Of a DNA stretch of 30,512 nt, positions 1-5,377 are shown piece by piece (the stretch's first letter is position 1; every line of letters starts with the position of its first letter). Made by a program: the position numbers and the translations under genes. This DNA comes from a virus. The notes under the pieces were generated by a model. It did not search any database, was not told the origin of the DNA, and saw only the letters and a program-made list of their open reading frames with translations. The stretch lies in IMG/VR virus record IMGVR_UViG_3300021474_000024, positions 1-30,512 of that record. The stretch is one strand, 5' to 3'.

Positions 1-165
1 CAGCGTCTCTTCGAACGCGAATTCCCGGGCGAGGTTGAGCCGTAGCTCGGGATAGGCGTAGCGCTGCGCGCCTTTGGCCTTGGGGAAACTTTGGACGTAA
101 TCGAGAAAACGTCCGGGCCAGTCAGGCTCCTCGAATTCGATCGCTCCTGCTTCGGCGGGACTCAT
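1..165 (-). CDS. Unknown small phage protein, cut by the window's left edge
   Basis: Minus-strand reading frame opening at an ATG at 163-165 and staying open for 55 codons to the window edge, so the C-terminus is missing. The visible protein begins MSPAEAGAIEFEEPDWPGR and is acidic, with many aromatic residues (FLDYV, QRYAYPEL). I do not recognise a family. The start lies inside the end of the preceding minus-strand frame, a 44-base overlap that is longer than the 1-4 base overlaps usual in this operon. Either this start or the upstream frame may therefore be set slightly wrong. Confidence 0.5.
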   Translation of the reverse strand, partial: MSPAEAGAIEFEEPDWPGRFLDYVQSFPKAKGAQRYAYPELRLNLAREFAFEETL

Positions 166-313
166 CCAGAACCTCGATGGCGGTTTGAAGGCGGGCGTAC
201 AGGACGCGCGCGCGCGCCTCGTCGCGGGTATGCAGGCTCGACCAATAGATCTTGCCGCCGCGGTTGACCTCGTAGCGCCAGATGCCGCGATCGGACTGGA
301 AGAGGCGAATCAG
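122..313 (-). CDS. Possible small protein of about 63 aa with a non-ATG start
   Basis: A minus-strand frame follows directly from the stop of the gene at 310-573 and ends at TGA 122-124. It has no ATG, GTG or TTG near its beginning. The best-placed candidate is a CTG at 311-313 overlapping the upstream TGA (CTGA), so the start is uncertain. The translation contains GIWRYEVNRGGKIYWSSL and then HTRDEARARVLYARLQTAIE. This tryptophan/tyrosine-rich strand pattern followed by a helix looks like a real small alpha/beta protein rather than noise. The family is not recognised. It is a plausible member of the early operon only. Confidence 0.35.
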   Translation of the reverse strand: MIRLFQSDRGIWRYEVNRGGKIYWSSLHTRDEARARVLYARLQTAIEVLDESRRSRSDRIRGA

Positions 314-573
314 TCGCGTGCGATCGCCCTCAGAAAATCAGCGCGAGTCGGGGTGCAAGTGCAGTCGTCGCGCAGGCAGCTGGGAGCGAAGGTGTCCATG
401 ACGTAGGTCGTGGCCACATCCTGTATGCGCATGTACCTCAAAATGTCGGTGTTGGTGGCGCGCATGTCCTTCAGCTCGCGTTTGAGCCTGCGGATCTCAG
501 CCTTCAGCTGGACGATGGTGACCTCGCGCGGCGCGCGGACCTTCTGGGCAGGCTCGATGCGTTCGACTTTCAT
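310..573 (-). CDS. Small coiled-coil protein, unknown function
   Basis: 87-aa protein starting at ATG 571-573, which overlaps the upstream TGA as ATGA. An AGAGGTG-like ribosome site lies just before it, so I prefer this start to the upstream in-frame TTG. Residues of about 20-50 (VTIVQLKAEIRRLKRELKD) form a heptad-like Leu/Ile/Lys/Glu helix, probably a short coiled coil that dimerises. The C-terminal part has a small cysteine cluster (SCLRDDCTC) that could bind a metal. No known family is recognised. It belongs to the densely coupled early operon, so it could be a small regulator or host-interaction protein; that role is inference. Confidence 0.6.
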   Translation of the reverse strand: MKVERIEPAQKVRAPREVTIVQLKAEIRRLKRELKDMRATNTDILRYMRIQDVATTYVMDTFAPSCLRDDCTCTPTRADFLRAIARD

Positions 574-785
574 GGCAACACCTCTAAGCACTCGATGAAA
601 CCGGGGGTCTGATATTCAAGCTGGGCGCGATGTTTGGTCAGCAGCTCCTCTTTGGTGTAGCCGAGCCCGGACAGGAACGCATAGGCGCGCACCGCCCGCT
701 GGGGCGTCATCGGATCACCGCGCTTTTTGATCGTCTGGCCGCAGCACAGGCATTTGTCGAACTCGGTGTTATCCCTGAAGCCCAT
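570..785 (-). CDS. Small protein with a CxxC knuckle, unknown function
   Basis: 71-aa protein. The ATG at 783-785 is preceded by a strong AGGAGG ribosome site about 8 bases upstream, which fixes the start even though it overlaps the previous gene by 17 bases. The N-terminus has a CLCCGQTIKKRG knuckle (one CxxC pair). A helical segment (RAVRAYAFLSGLGYTKEELLTKHR) follows. The single cysteine pair is not enough to call a zinc finger in a monomer; a dimer could share a metal. It is followed by an ATGA overlap to the next gene. Function unknown. Confidence 0.6.
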   Translation of the reverse strand: MGFRDNTEFDKCLCCGQTIKKRGDPMTPQRAVRAYAFLSGLGYTKEELLTKHRAQLEYQTPGFIECLEVLP

Positions 786-963
786 CGGTCTTCCTCCTCG
801 ACATCAGCGCGCGCCGCAGCGGATCGTCCCACGCCGCGCGGATGCCCGCGGCGCGCTTTTCATCGGCCGCGTGGCCGCCGAACTGCTCGCCCTTTGGCCT
901 GGGATAGCGCACCCGCCCCTGGTAGCGGCGTTTGGGCTTGAGGAAATAGTGAACGTCGATCAT
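769..963 (-). CDS. Small basic protein, unknown function
   Basis: 64-aa, strongly basic protein starting at ATG 961-963, overlapping the previous TGA as ATGA. The N-terminal half (HYFLKPKRRYQGRVRYPRP) is rich in Lys, Arg and Tyr. The second half has AAGIRAAWDDPLRRALMSRRK, a short helix of the kind seen in DNA-binding phage proteins that repeat 'A..maarWaDP..ra....r'. A nucleic-acid-binding role is suggested by this and by the charge, but no family can be named with confidence. The stop lies within the start region of the next gene (17-base overlap). Confidence 0.55.
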   Translation of the reverse strand: MIDVHYFLKPKRRYQGRVRYPRPKGEQFGGHAADEKRAAGIRAAWDDPLRRALMSRRKTDGLQG

Positions 964-1109
964 TTCCGCTCCAGCTGGTCCGCGACCTTCCTCATCTCGT
1001 CACGAATCCCTCTCAGTTGATGGTTGCACCACCTCACGCCGCTGCTGAAGCCAATGCAGAATACGATGATCAGGATGAAGACGAAGGTCCATGGGTGCAT
1101 CCACGTCAT
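960..1109 (-). CDS. Small single-pass membrane protein, 49 aa
   Basis: 49-aa minus-strand gene beginning MTWMHPWTF at ATG 1107-1109, overlapping the upstream stop as ATGA, and ending with TGA 960-962 that overlaps the next ATG the same way. Residues of about 8-25 (TFVFILIIVFCIGFSSG) form one clear transmembrane helix. The rest (RWCNHQLRGIRDEMRKVADQLERK) is a charged amphipathic helix that probably lies in the cytoplasm. Being bracketed by two ATGA couplings argues that it is translated. It could modify the host membrane or accompany early takeover functions; the sequence shows only its topology. Confidence 0.6.
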   Translation of the reverse strand: MTWMHPWTFVFILIIVFCIGFSSGVRWCNHQLRGIRDEMRKVADQLERK

Positions 1110-1510
1110 CGACGCTTCGCCGCGTGGCGAGCCCGCCGACGCGCCAGCTGCGCCTGATGCTTGCGCTCCTGCTCGACCGCGATGCGGGCGTTGTCCTCGT
1201 TGATCGCCTGCTTGATCTCGTCCGAGACATAGAGCCGCTCGGCCTCGTCGAGCCCGATCCGGTCGATCTCAGCGTTGACGAGGCGCGCGGTGTTGCTTTC
1301 CGGGGTGGTCGGATAGGAGGCGGCGTCGCCCGTCAGGCAGTTGTGGTAAATGGTGTTCTTGCACTTTTTGAACAGCTTGACGAGCAGGTCCATCCGCACC
1401 TTGCGGCGCCATAGGACGTTCAGCGCCAAGCGCTGCGAATAGGTCAGTTCAGGGCCCCGCGGCGCGCGCTTCACGCGCTGGATGAGGCTATGGTCGAGAG
1501 CGATGGTCAT
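1106..1510 (-). CDS. HTH-like DNA-binding protein, putative regulator
   Basis: 134-aa protein starting at ATG 1508-1510. Residues of about 22-60 (LTYSQRLALNVLWRRKVRMDLLVKLFKKCKNTIYHNCLTG) read as a helix-turn-helix: a long helix, a short helix VRMDLLVKLF, a tight turn, and a recognition-like helix KNTIYHNCL. The C-terminus is highly basic (RKHQAQLARRRARHAAKRR), typical of DNA contact. It lacks the length of a sigma factor. It has its own promoter candidate immediately upstream (1520-1548), so it may be expressed apart from the genes at 1545-4524. Its proximity to the shared TAAGGACnnTGA box makes it one candidate reader of that box, with the protein at 4778-5347 the other. The DNA-binding call rests on pattern only. 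Confidence 0.6.
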   Translation of the reverse strand: MTIALDHSLIQRVKRAPRGPELTYSQRLALNVLWRRKVRMDLLVKLFKKCKNTIYHNCLTGDAASYPTTPESNTARLVNAEIDRIGLDEAERLYVSDEIKQAINEDNARIAVEQERKHQAQLARRRARHAAKRR

Positions 1511-1519
1511 GGTCGTTCC

Positions 1520-1548
1520 GATATAAGGTTCACAGTCCTTACGGTCAA
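1520..1548 (-). promoter_or_regulatory. Putative sigma70-type promoter with TAAGGAC box
   Basis: On the minus strand, TTGACC (1543-1548) and TATATC (1520-1525) are separated by exactly 17 bases. The spacer carries TAAGGACTGTGA, closely matching TAAGGACTCTGA and TAAGGACGATGA in the other two leftward promoters. The predicted transcription start is within a few bases of the ATG at 1510, so the mRNA would be leaderless or nearly so. The -35 overlaps the stop codon of the upstream gene. Confidence 0.5.
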
Positions 1549-1754
1549 CCCAACTGATCGATCAGGTCGTCGATCGCGGCGTCCGGCGTCTTGCCAGTCC
1601 CGACCCGAGCGCCCAGGTCGTAATCGCCGACCGTAGCGCTCCAACCATACCACGAGCCCGCCAGATCGGGGTGAACCTGGATCTCCTCCGGGCGGATTCC
1701 GAGCGCCTTGAGCTGCTCGCAGCGCTCGATCTCCTCGGCCGAATCTTCGTTCAT
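1545..1754 (-). CDS. Small acidic protein, unknown function
   Basis: 69-aa, acidic protein starting at ATG 1752-1754 (ATGA overlap with the upstream gene). The first part, EEIERCEQLKALGIRPEEIQVHPD, is helical. It is followed by a strand-rich stretch (GSWYGWSATVGDYDLGARVGTG) and a final helix (PDAAIDDLIDQLG). This alternation resembles small single-domain HicB-like or double-stranded-RNA-binding-like folds, where a sheet is followed by 'tp.eAi.dLi..l'. That is only a fold impression. It is the last gene before the promoter at 1520-1548. Confidence 0.6.
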   Translation of the reverse strand: MNEDSAEEIERCEQLKALGIRPEEIQVHPDLAGSWYGWSATVGDYDLGARVGTGKTPDAAIDDLIDQLG

Positions 1755-2008
1755 GGTTTTACATCCTTCAGTAATTGTTCGATGGCCGATGGGTGACTGC
1801 CCGTCGCCATGAAGTTATGGCCATTCTTTTTGATGTCGGTTTCTTTGCCGCACTCTTCGCATTTGCCGCGAAGATAGAAGATGTTCTTGTCCGGCATGGT
1901 CTGCTTTGCGCCGCAATGCTCGCAGTTCCATTGCTGATAGATGCTCCAGCCTTGGCCTATTTTGCGCTCGGCGTTGGCGAGCACGTCGCCCCATGGGTGC
2001 AGATTCAT
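1751..2008 (-). CDS. Zinc-ribbon protein, 85 aa
   Basis: 85-aa protein starting at ATG 2006-2008, overlapping the upstream TGA as ATGA. It contains two CxxC pairs about 20 residues apart, in NCEHCGAKQTMPDKN and GKCEECGKETD. This is the standard spacing of a four-cysteine zinc ribbon, so a bound structural zinc is likely. Such ribbons bind nucleic acid or protein partners in phage early proteins. The C-terminal part (ATGSHPSAIEQLLKDVKP) is a short helix. No enzyme motif is present and the specific target cannot be read from the sequence. Confidence 0.65.
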   Translation of the reverse strand: MNLHPWGDVLANAERKIGQGWSIYQQWNCEHCGAKQTMPDKNIFYLRGKCEECGKETDIKKNGHNFMATGSHPSAIEQLLKDVKP

Positions 2009-2229
2009 AGCCCGGCCACATCCATCAGCTTGCGGACGAATTCCTTCTGTTTCTCGCGGTAGACCTCATCGAGCGCCTTGAGCTTGACGACCGACACCGA
2101 CTCGTCGCCGTCGTGTCGCCAATAGTCGATGATCGCCTTGGTGAAGGCGGCGTAGGTCTTGCCCAGCTCGGTCGCCAGGAAACGGTCGTGCCGGGCCTTC
2201 TCGGCCAGCCAATCAGCGCTTTCGGGCAT
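2005..2229 (-). CDS. Small helical protein, unknown function
   Basis: 74-aa protein. Start codons GTG (2230-2232) and ATG (2227-2229) sit side by side; the ATG is chosen because an AAGGATC ribosome site lies at a good distance upstream. It overlaps the previous gene by about 17 bases. The sequence is almost entirely helical and highly charged (ESADWLAEKARHDRFLATEL, then VVKLKALDEVYREKQKEFVRKLMD). It has no cysteine cluster, membrane segment or recognised motif. It ends with an ATGA overlap to the zinc-ribbon gene, so the two are probably made together. Confidence 0.6.
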   Translation of the reverse strand: MPESADWLAEKARHDRFLATELGKTYAAFTKAIIDYWRHDGDESVSVVKLKALDEVYREKQKEFVRKLMDVAGL

Positions 2230-2374
2230 CACTGATCCTTTCCGCCGCGGCCTCGATCGCCGCGACGATGCGGTCGACCGCGTCGTCGATCGTGCGCCAT
2301 AGCTCCTGCGCGATGCGGGTTTCGTGGGTCGGGGTGAGCTTGCGGTCCTTGTCGCGCTGTTCTTCGGTTCTCAT
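2213..2374 (-). CDS. Small charged helical protein, 53 aa
   Basis: 53-aa protein starting at ATG 2372-2374, overlapping the upstream TGA (ATGA). It begins MRTEEQRDKDRKLTPTHETR and continues as one long amphipathic helix (DDAVDRIVAAIEAAAERISDARKR). An upstream in-frame extension reads as Arg-rich out-of-frame sequence of the neighbouring gene and is rejected. No family is recognised. A short, charged, mostly helical chain could bind a host protein or dimerise, but no function is visible. Confidence 0.55.
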   Translation of the reverse strand: MRTEEQRDKDRKLTPTHETRIAQELWRTIDDAVDRIVAAIEAAAERISDARKR

Positions 2375-2571
2375 TGCCAGACGTCCTTCGGTCGGCCGAA
2401 GGCGCGGGCGATGCGCTCGCGCTCGGTAGCCTCGATGATGCGCTGACGCATCGGCTCGTCGATCTGATGCACCGGCGCCGTGTCCGGATTCCAGTTCTCG
2501 GCCTCTTTGAGGATCGCTCGGTCTTTCGCAGCGCGAGCCTTGCCGAACCGGCGAGCCCAATCGTTCGCCAT
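2371..2571 (-). CDS. Small charged protein, unknown function
   Basis: 66-aa protein starting at ATG 2569-2571, where TGATG joins it to the gene upstream; a GTG one codon earlier is possible. It begins MANDWARRFGKARAAKDRAIL and has a helical C-terminus ending RERIARAFGRPKDVWQ. The protein is rich in Arg, Lys, Glu and Asp and carries no cysteine pair or hydrophobic segment. Neither a family nor a catalytic motif is recognised. It sits mid-operon with one-base and four-base couplings on its two sides. Confidence 0.55.
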   Translation of the reverse strand: MANDWARRFGKARAAKDRAILKEAENWNPDTAPVHQIDEPMRQRIIEATERERIARAFGRPKDVWQ

Positions 2572-2762
2572 CACTTGTCTCCCAAGTTGTGCGGCAGGCG
2601 CGCGTTGGCTTTTACCTGCATTCGGTTGATGGTCGTCTGCAGACGTTTATTCTGCGTCCGCGCCTTGATCAGCTCCTCGATCAGCTCCACGGCCATGTCG
2701 CTGGTGACGCCGCCGTTGCCGACGATACCGAGCAGCCATCGAAGCTTGGCGTCATCGATCAT
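2571..2762 (-). CDS. Small helical protein with coiled-coil tendency, 63 aa
   Basis: 63-aa protein starting at ATG 2760-2762 (ATGA overlap with the preceding gene). It begins MIDDAKLRWLLGIVGNGGVTS and then forms a long helix (DMAVELIEELIKARTQNKRLQTTINRMQVK), with hydrophobic residues every three to four positions, which suggests a dimeric coiled coil. There is no recognisable family. Coupling to both neighbours indicates expression in a fixed ratio with them. Confidence 0.55.
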   Translation of the reverse strand: MIDDAKLRWLLGIVGNGGVTSDMAVELIEELIKARTQNKRLQTTINRMQVKANARLPHNLGDK

Positions 2763-2965
2763 CGGAGAAACCGCACGCCAGCCAATTCCCAGACACAGCT
2801 GACCGGGTCGTCGCTCTCGACCACCCGGAATTCCCTCACGCTGGTCCAGCGCATCGAAAGGTCAAAGACGTATTCTTCGGCCTCTTTGCGGGTGGCGAAC
2901 CGGCAGGCGTTGCCCGCCCAGTCCTCGATCGAGGAGGTCTTAACTTCGGGCTTGTAGCTGACCAT
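2759..2965 (-). CDS. Conserved small phage protein, unknown function
   Basis: 68-aa protein. I choose ATG 2963-2965 because it is preceded by GAGGAAG at ideal spacing. A 34-residue N-terminal extension back to 3067 stays open but would overlap the previous gene by 32 bases. The sequence VSYKPEVKTSSIEDWAGNACRFATRKEA, followed by WTSVREFRVVESDDPV, matches a pattern I know from many alphaproteobacterial phage and prophage proteins: 'yKPEV...W..NalrFaT..EA......L..RW..vre.rvveS.dpV'. The role of that group is not known to me. Likely a compact alpha/beta domain. Confidence 0.65.
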   Translation of the reverse strand: MVSYKPEVKTSSIEDWAGNACRFATRKEAEEYVFDLSMRWTSVREFRVVESDDPVSCVWELAGVRFLR

Positions 2966-3035
2966 GGGCTTCCTCTTGCCAAAGTAATGCTCGTAGCTGT
3001 TGGCCAGCGAGTTGATGGAGAACGCAATCTCAGTT

Positions 3036-3377
3036 TCAATCGACACGGGACACCTCGTAGCTGTCATCGTCCTGCAGGATCATCAGAAAATCGTGGTCGT
3101 AGAGGATCAGCCGTTCCTTGCGCAGCAAGGCCATGGCGCGCGGAACGAGCGGCGGATCGCCGGGATATTTCAGCACGCCGAGCATCCACAGCCGCGGATC
3201 CTTCATCGGCCGCGGGGTGTAGCGGAAGCCCTTCATCGGGTTCCAACCGCCGCCGTGAGCGTAATTCGCAGCGATCTGCTCGCGCGCGGGCCTCGGGTCC
3301 TTCTCGCTCAAGAACGAGGGCAGGAACCCGAGGTGCTCGGGCCGCATGTCGGGATGGACCAGAGTCCAGACGATCAT
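3036..3377 (-). CDS. Conserved phage protein with HGGGW motif, unknown function
   Basis: 113-aa protein starting at ATG 3375-3377 (ATGA overlap). Visible landmarks are PRPAREQIAANYAHGGGWNP in the middle, a LKYPGDPPLVPRAMALLR segment, and a C-terminal ERLILYDHDFLMILQDDDSYEV. These recur in uncharacterised proteins of alphaproteobacterial phages, usually as 'REQ....Y.HGGGW.P...G......L.YPGDPP..p........E.i..YdHaw..i.q.dgs.ev'. I infer a small beta-rich domain at the C-terminus. No catalytic signature is evident. A gap of about 70 bases follows before the next confident start. Confidence 0.65.
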   Translation of the reverse strand: MIVWTLVHPDMRPEHLGFLPSFLSEKDPRPAREQIAANYAHGGGWNPMKGFRYTPRPMKDPRLWMLGVLKYPGDPPLVPRAMALLRKERLILYDHDFLMILQDDDSYEVSRVD

Positions 3378-3568
3378 CCGCGCACCGTCAGGCCGTCGTC
3401 GGCGATGCCTTCGAGGATCGCCCCGATATAGCGGGGCTCGACCACGATCGAGTGTTTGCCCCAGAGCATGCGGTCCTCGGGTAGGTGCTCGTCGGCCCAG
3501 TCATGCGCCGCGGGAGTAAGCGGGGTGAGCAGGCCGATCGAGCCGTCAGTGGTGAAATCGAAATCCAT
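3374..3568 (-). CDS. Conserved small phage protein, unknown function
   Basis: 64-aa protein; the ATG at 3566-3568 overlaps the previous stop by one base (TGATG), and a GTG one codon upstream is also possible. The sequence MDFDFTTDGSIGLLTPLTPA, then AHDWADEHLPED and VVEPRYIGAILEGIADDGLTVRG, resembles a short family common in alphaproteobacterial genomes and phages: 'df....gsi.ll.P.s.aA.dWv.eHl..d....g...vve.Ry...il.gi..dGL.v'. No function has been assigned to it that I know of. The compact alpha/beta layout suggests a folded domain. Confidence 0.65.
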   Translation of the reverse strand: MDFDFTTDGSIGLLTPLTPAAHDWADEHLPEDRMLWGKHSIVVEPRYIGAILEGIADDGLTVRG

Positions 3569-3651
3569 CACGCCACCGCCATGATCAGCACGAAGGCGAT
3601 AATCGCCAGGGCGACGATCATCGTGAACGCAGTGGAATTACCTTCAGCCAT
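3568..3651 (-). CDS. 27-aa membrane microprotein
   Basis: Short gene from ATG 3649-3651 (TGATG overlap with the DUF6011-like gene) to TGA 3568-3570, which again overlaps the next start. The peptide MAEGNSTAFTMIVALAIIAF ends in LIMAVA and is essentially one transmembrane helix with a short polar N-terminus. GGGAAA lies at a workable distance before the ATG. Being exactly bracketed by coupled genes is the main support. Similar hydrophobic microproteins are often missed because of their size. Role unknown; membrane insertion is the only confident prediction. Confidence 0.5.
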   Translation of the reverse strand: MAEGNSTAFTMIVALAIIAFVLIMAVA

Positions 3652-4061
3652 CAAAGTTTCCCTATGCAGTCTGGGCCAAAGCCGGATGCGACCGACTCGG
3701 GCACGGTGAGAGGACGGCCGCAGCGTCCGCAGCGTCCGCAGTGGAAGACTTCGACTTGGTCGAGCGGCAGCTCGCTGGCGGCGAGCATGCGCCAGAACCA
3801 TTCGAACGCCTTGTTGGAGGGCGCGTCGCGGGTGATGCGGCTCTTTTTGCCGTGGAAATAGACGCCGCGGCGGATCACCCCGAGGTAGGCGTAGTCCGCG
3901 GTGTTGTCCGGCCCGGTGAGCAGCTGGACGAAAAAGAACGAGGCGTCATCCTCGCTCTGGCGCACCCGATAGGTGAAACGCCCGCCTGTTTTCTTAGACC
4001 GGAGCGTGAAGGTGGCGTTGCCCGCCTGGGCGAAGCGGGCGACGTCGTTGAGCGGGGTCAC
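3651..4061 (-). CDS. DUF6011-like zinc-binding protein
   Basis: 136-aa protein with a GTG start at 4059-4061 overlapping the upstream TGA (GTGA). The N-terminal 90 residues are beta-rich with aromatic strands (GGRFTYRVR, ASFFFVQLLTG). The C-terminus, FHCGRCGRCGRPLTVPES followed by SGFGPDCIGKL, matches the DUF6011 pattern of a cysteine knuckle, then 'R.Lt.p.S...G.GP.C', expected to bind one zinc ion. DUF6011 modules are widespread in phages and mobile elements but have no assigned function. The tandem CGRCGRCGR is encoded by a short DNA repeat (cagcgtccg units around 3720-3737), which may be a slippage-prone site. Confidence 0.75.
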   Translation of the reverse strand: MTPLNDVARFAQAGNATFTLRSKKTGGRFTYRVRQSEDDASFFFVQLLTGPDNTADYAYLGVIRRGVYFHGKKSRITRDAPSNKAFEWFWRMLAASELPLDQVEVFHCGRCGRCGRPLTVPESVASGFGPDCIGKL

Positions 4062-4375
4062 GCCAGCGCCTCGTTGAACACCCAGCTGTCGCCGGGGGCG
4101 GCGCCGTCATAGCCTTGATAGACCGGGTTCCCGGCCGCGGCGCGCGCGGCGATGTAGGCCGCGATGCGCTCGGCCTTGCGCGCCACCAGAGCCTGATATT
4201 CGGGCTTCGAGATTTCGATCGCCGGGAGGGGCGACAGGGGCGCGAGCTTGGCCGCGAACCCGAACGCCTGGGCGCGTTCGGGACCGGGCCGGATCCAGGC
4301 CGCCGCATAGACGCGGGTGGCGCTCGATCGGTAGACGGTGAAACGGCCGTCCGTGGCTTTGAAGTAGCGGTTCAT
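4058..4375 (-). CDS. Small protein, unknown function, 105 aa
   Basis: 105-aa protein starting at ATG 4373-4375 (ATGA overlap). The N-terminus, MNRYFKATDGRFTVYRSSATR and then VYAAAWI, looks like a short beta-sheet of the 'yf...dg..tv.Rss.tR.Y..A..' kind common in small phage proteins. The middle is a long helix (YQALVARKAERIAAYIAARAA). The end (YDGAAPGDSWVFNEALA) is polar. No catalytic residues or family can be named. It is the second gene downstream of the promoter-leader cassette at 4524-4596. Confidence 0.6.
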   Translation of the reverse strand: MNRYFKATDGRFTVYRSSATRVYAAAWIRPGPERAQAFGFAAKLAPLSPLPAIEISKPEYQALVARKAERIAAYIAARAAAGNPVYQGYDGAAPGDSWVFNEALA

Positions 4376-4524
4376 CGGCGCGCCTCCGCGTCGATGATGT
4401 CGAGCACCTTGCGCCAGAAGCCGCTAGTGTCGCGGATCGCGCAATGATTCGCCCAGTCGCGGGCGTTGGCGAGGCCGCGGTCTTCGATCAGGGCCTCCGC
4501 GGTGTCTTGTTCCTGCGTTTTCAT
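4372..4524 (-). CDS. 50-aa protein, first gene after the leader cassette
   Basis: 50-aa protein from ATG 4522-4524 to TGA 4372-4374. It begins MKTQEQDTAEALIEDRGLAN and ends DTSGFWRKVLDIIDAEARR; it is acidic and helical. The GGAGATGACCC ribosome-site sequence lies four bases before the ATG and is shared with the gene at 5548-6261. It is the leading cistron of the operon running down to 1545 and is coupled to the next gene by ATGA. Function unknown. Confidence 0.6.
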   Translation of the reverse strand: MKTQEQDTAEALIEDRGLANARDWANHCAIRDTSGFWRKVLDIIDAEARR

Positions 4525-4544
4525 TTCGGGTCATCTCCGGTTTG

Positions 4545-4559
4545 GCGGACCGTGTCCGC
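4545..4559 (-). promoter_or_regulatory. Leader hairpin between promoter and ribosome site
   Basis: A perfect inverted repeat, GCGGAC-3 bases-GTCCGC, lies just downstream of the -10 at 4568-4573 and upstream of the GGAGATGACCC ribosome site. It would form a 6-bp stem in the mRNA leader. The leader of the gene at 5548-6261 has a hairpin in the same place with a different stem sequence (6275-6292), which argues for selection on structure. Confidence 0.45.
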
Positions 4560-4567
4560 TGGTCACA

Positions 4568-4596
4568 TATTTAGTCTATCTCAGAGTCCTTAGCAA
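4568..4596 (-). promoter_or_regulatory. Leftward promoter, repeated box type
   Basis: Minus-strand TTGCTA (4591-4596) and TAAATA (4568-4573) are 17 bases apart. The spacer ends GAGATAGAC and includes most of the TAAGGACTCTGA box. The copy at 6300-6328 shares TAAGGAC, then TGAGATAGACTAAAT, almost base for base. The -35 overlaps the stop codon of the gene at 4590-4781. It should drive the operon from 4524 leftwards. Confidence 0.6.
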
Positions 4597-4781
4597 GAGG
4601 GCGGTTCGGGCTTTTTTTCTAGGATTTGGGCGTTTTCGAGCGCTTTGGCGATGCGCTCCAGTTGGCGCGCGATGCGGCCGAGCATCAGGGCGAGGATCAC
4701 GGCGCCGCGGTCTTCGCCATCGACCATGCGAATCGCGGTCTCCAGATCTTTTTCGACGAGGTCGCGCAGATCGGGGGTCAT
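4590..4781 (-). CDS. Small helical protein, unknown function, 63 aa
   Basis: 63-aa protein starting at ATG 4779-4781, which overlaps the stop of the HTH gene (ATGA). It reads MTPDLRDLVEKDLETAIRM, then ALMLGRIARQLERIAKALEN, and ends KKPEPPSC. It is strongly helical with a hydrophobic heptad-like pattern in the second helix, suggesting self-association or binding to the upstream HTH protein. No family is recognised. Coupling to the HTH gene suggests that the two act together, for example as a co-regulator; this is inference from context. Confidence 0.55.
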   Translation of the reverse strand: MTPDLRDLVEKDLETAIRMVDGEDRGAVILALMLGRIARQLERIAKALENAQILEKKPEPPSC

Positions 4782-5347
4782 TTGCGCGGCCTCCCGACTT
4801 TGCGGACTTCGTAGCCGAAGGCGCGCAGGGCGGCGTTGTGGGCTTGGGTTTTGGTCGGATAGCGGCCTTCGCGCGGGCTGGCGGCGTCGGCGCGCCCCCA
4901 TGACCAGCCTGCGGGCTCGGGCTCGTCGGTCTCCGGGTTGATGTCGCCTGCGGGGCGCCATGCGAGCCTGATGACGACCGTCTCGCCGGGCTCGCCCTCC
5001 AGTTTGAAGGTGGAGGGCTGCTCGCGCGGCCGATCGGTTAACAGTTTGAGCCGGTATTTCTGGATCAGGACCAGATGGTCGTCGGTGAAATATTTGTCGC
5101 CGAAGGCGTCATGGCCGAGGTCGCGATATTCTTCGGCGACTTTGTGGTATTTGCCGGTCGGGCTGGCGCGCGCGAGGGCTGAGATCGTGCCCTGAGTGAC
5201 GGCGAAGGCCTGAGCGACGATGGTTTGGGGGAAGCGGCGCCGCAAGGCGTAATAGGCTGCGCAGCGTTGGGGAAAGGAAAGGCTCGGCGGCCGCGGTTGG
5301 GGGAGGCCTTCCAAGAGGGTTCCGAGGGCTTCAGTGGCTTTTGACAT
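4778..5347 (-). CDS. HTH DNA-binding protein, probable regulator
   Basis: 189-aa protein. I choose ATG 5345-5347 because AAGG precedes it at good spacing; an in-frame TTG at 5374 would place the start inside an inverted repeat. Residues of about 24-58 (FPQRCAAYYALRRRFPQTIVAQAFAVTQGTISALA) form a helix-turn-helix with recognition helix TQGTISALA. This is the arrangement seen in phage repressor-like and small-terminase-like proteins. The C-terminal half is beta-rich (TVVIRLAWRPAGD) and ends basic (RKVGRPRK). A palindrome and a promoter lie just upstream, so autoregulation is plausible. A DNA-recognition role in packaging is less likely because a small terminase candidate is present at 6685-7182. 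Confidence 0.65.
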   Translation of the reverse strand: MSKATEALGTLLEGLPQPRPPSLSFPQRCAAYYALRRRFPQTIVAQAFAVTQGTISALARASPTGKYHKVAEEYRDLGHDAFGDKYFTDDHLVLIQKYRLKLLTDRPREQPSTFKLEGEPGETVVIRLAWRPAGDINPETDEPEPAGWSWGRADAASPREGRYPTKTQAHNAALRAFGYEVRKVGRPRK

Positions 5348-5350
5348 TTT

Positions 5351-5374
5351 TTGGCCTTGGTCAAAGTTGGCCAA
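5351..5374 (-). promoter_or_regulatory. Candidate operator, inverted repeat
   Basis: Arms TTGGCC (5351-5356) and GGCCAA (5369-5374) flank a 12-base centre that also contains TTGG and TCAA half-site-like words. The element lies between the predicted -10 (5378-5383) and the ATG at 5347, where a repressor would block transcription or initiation of the HTH gene. The reader is probably the HTH protein itself (inference). Confidence 0.4.
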
Positions 5375-5377
5375 ATG

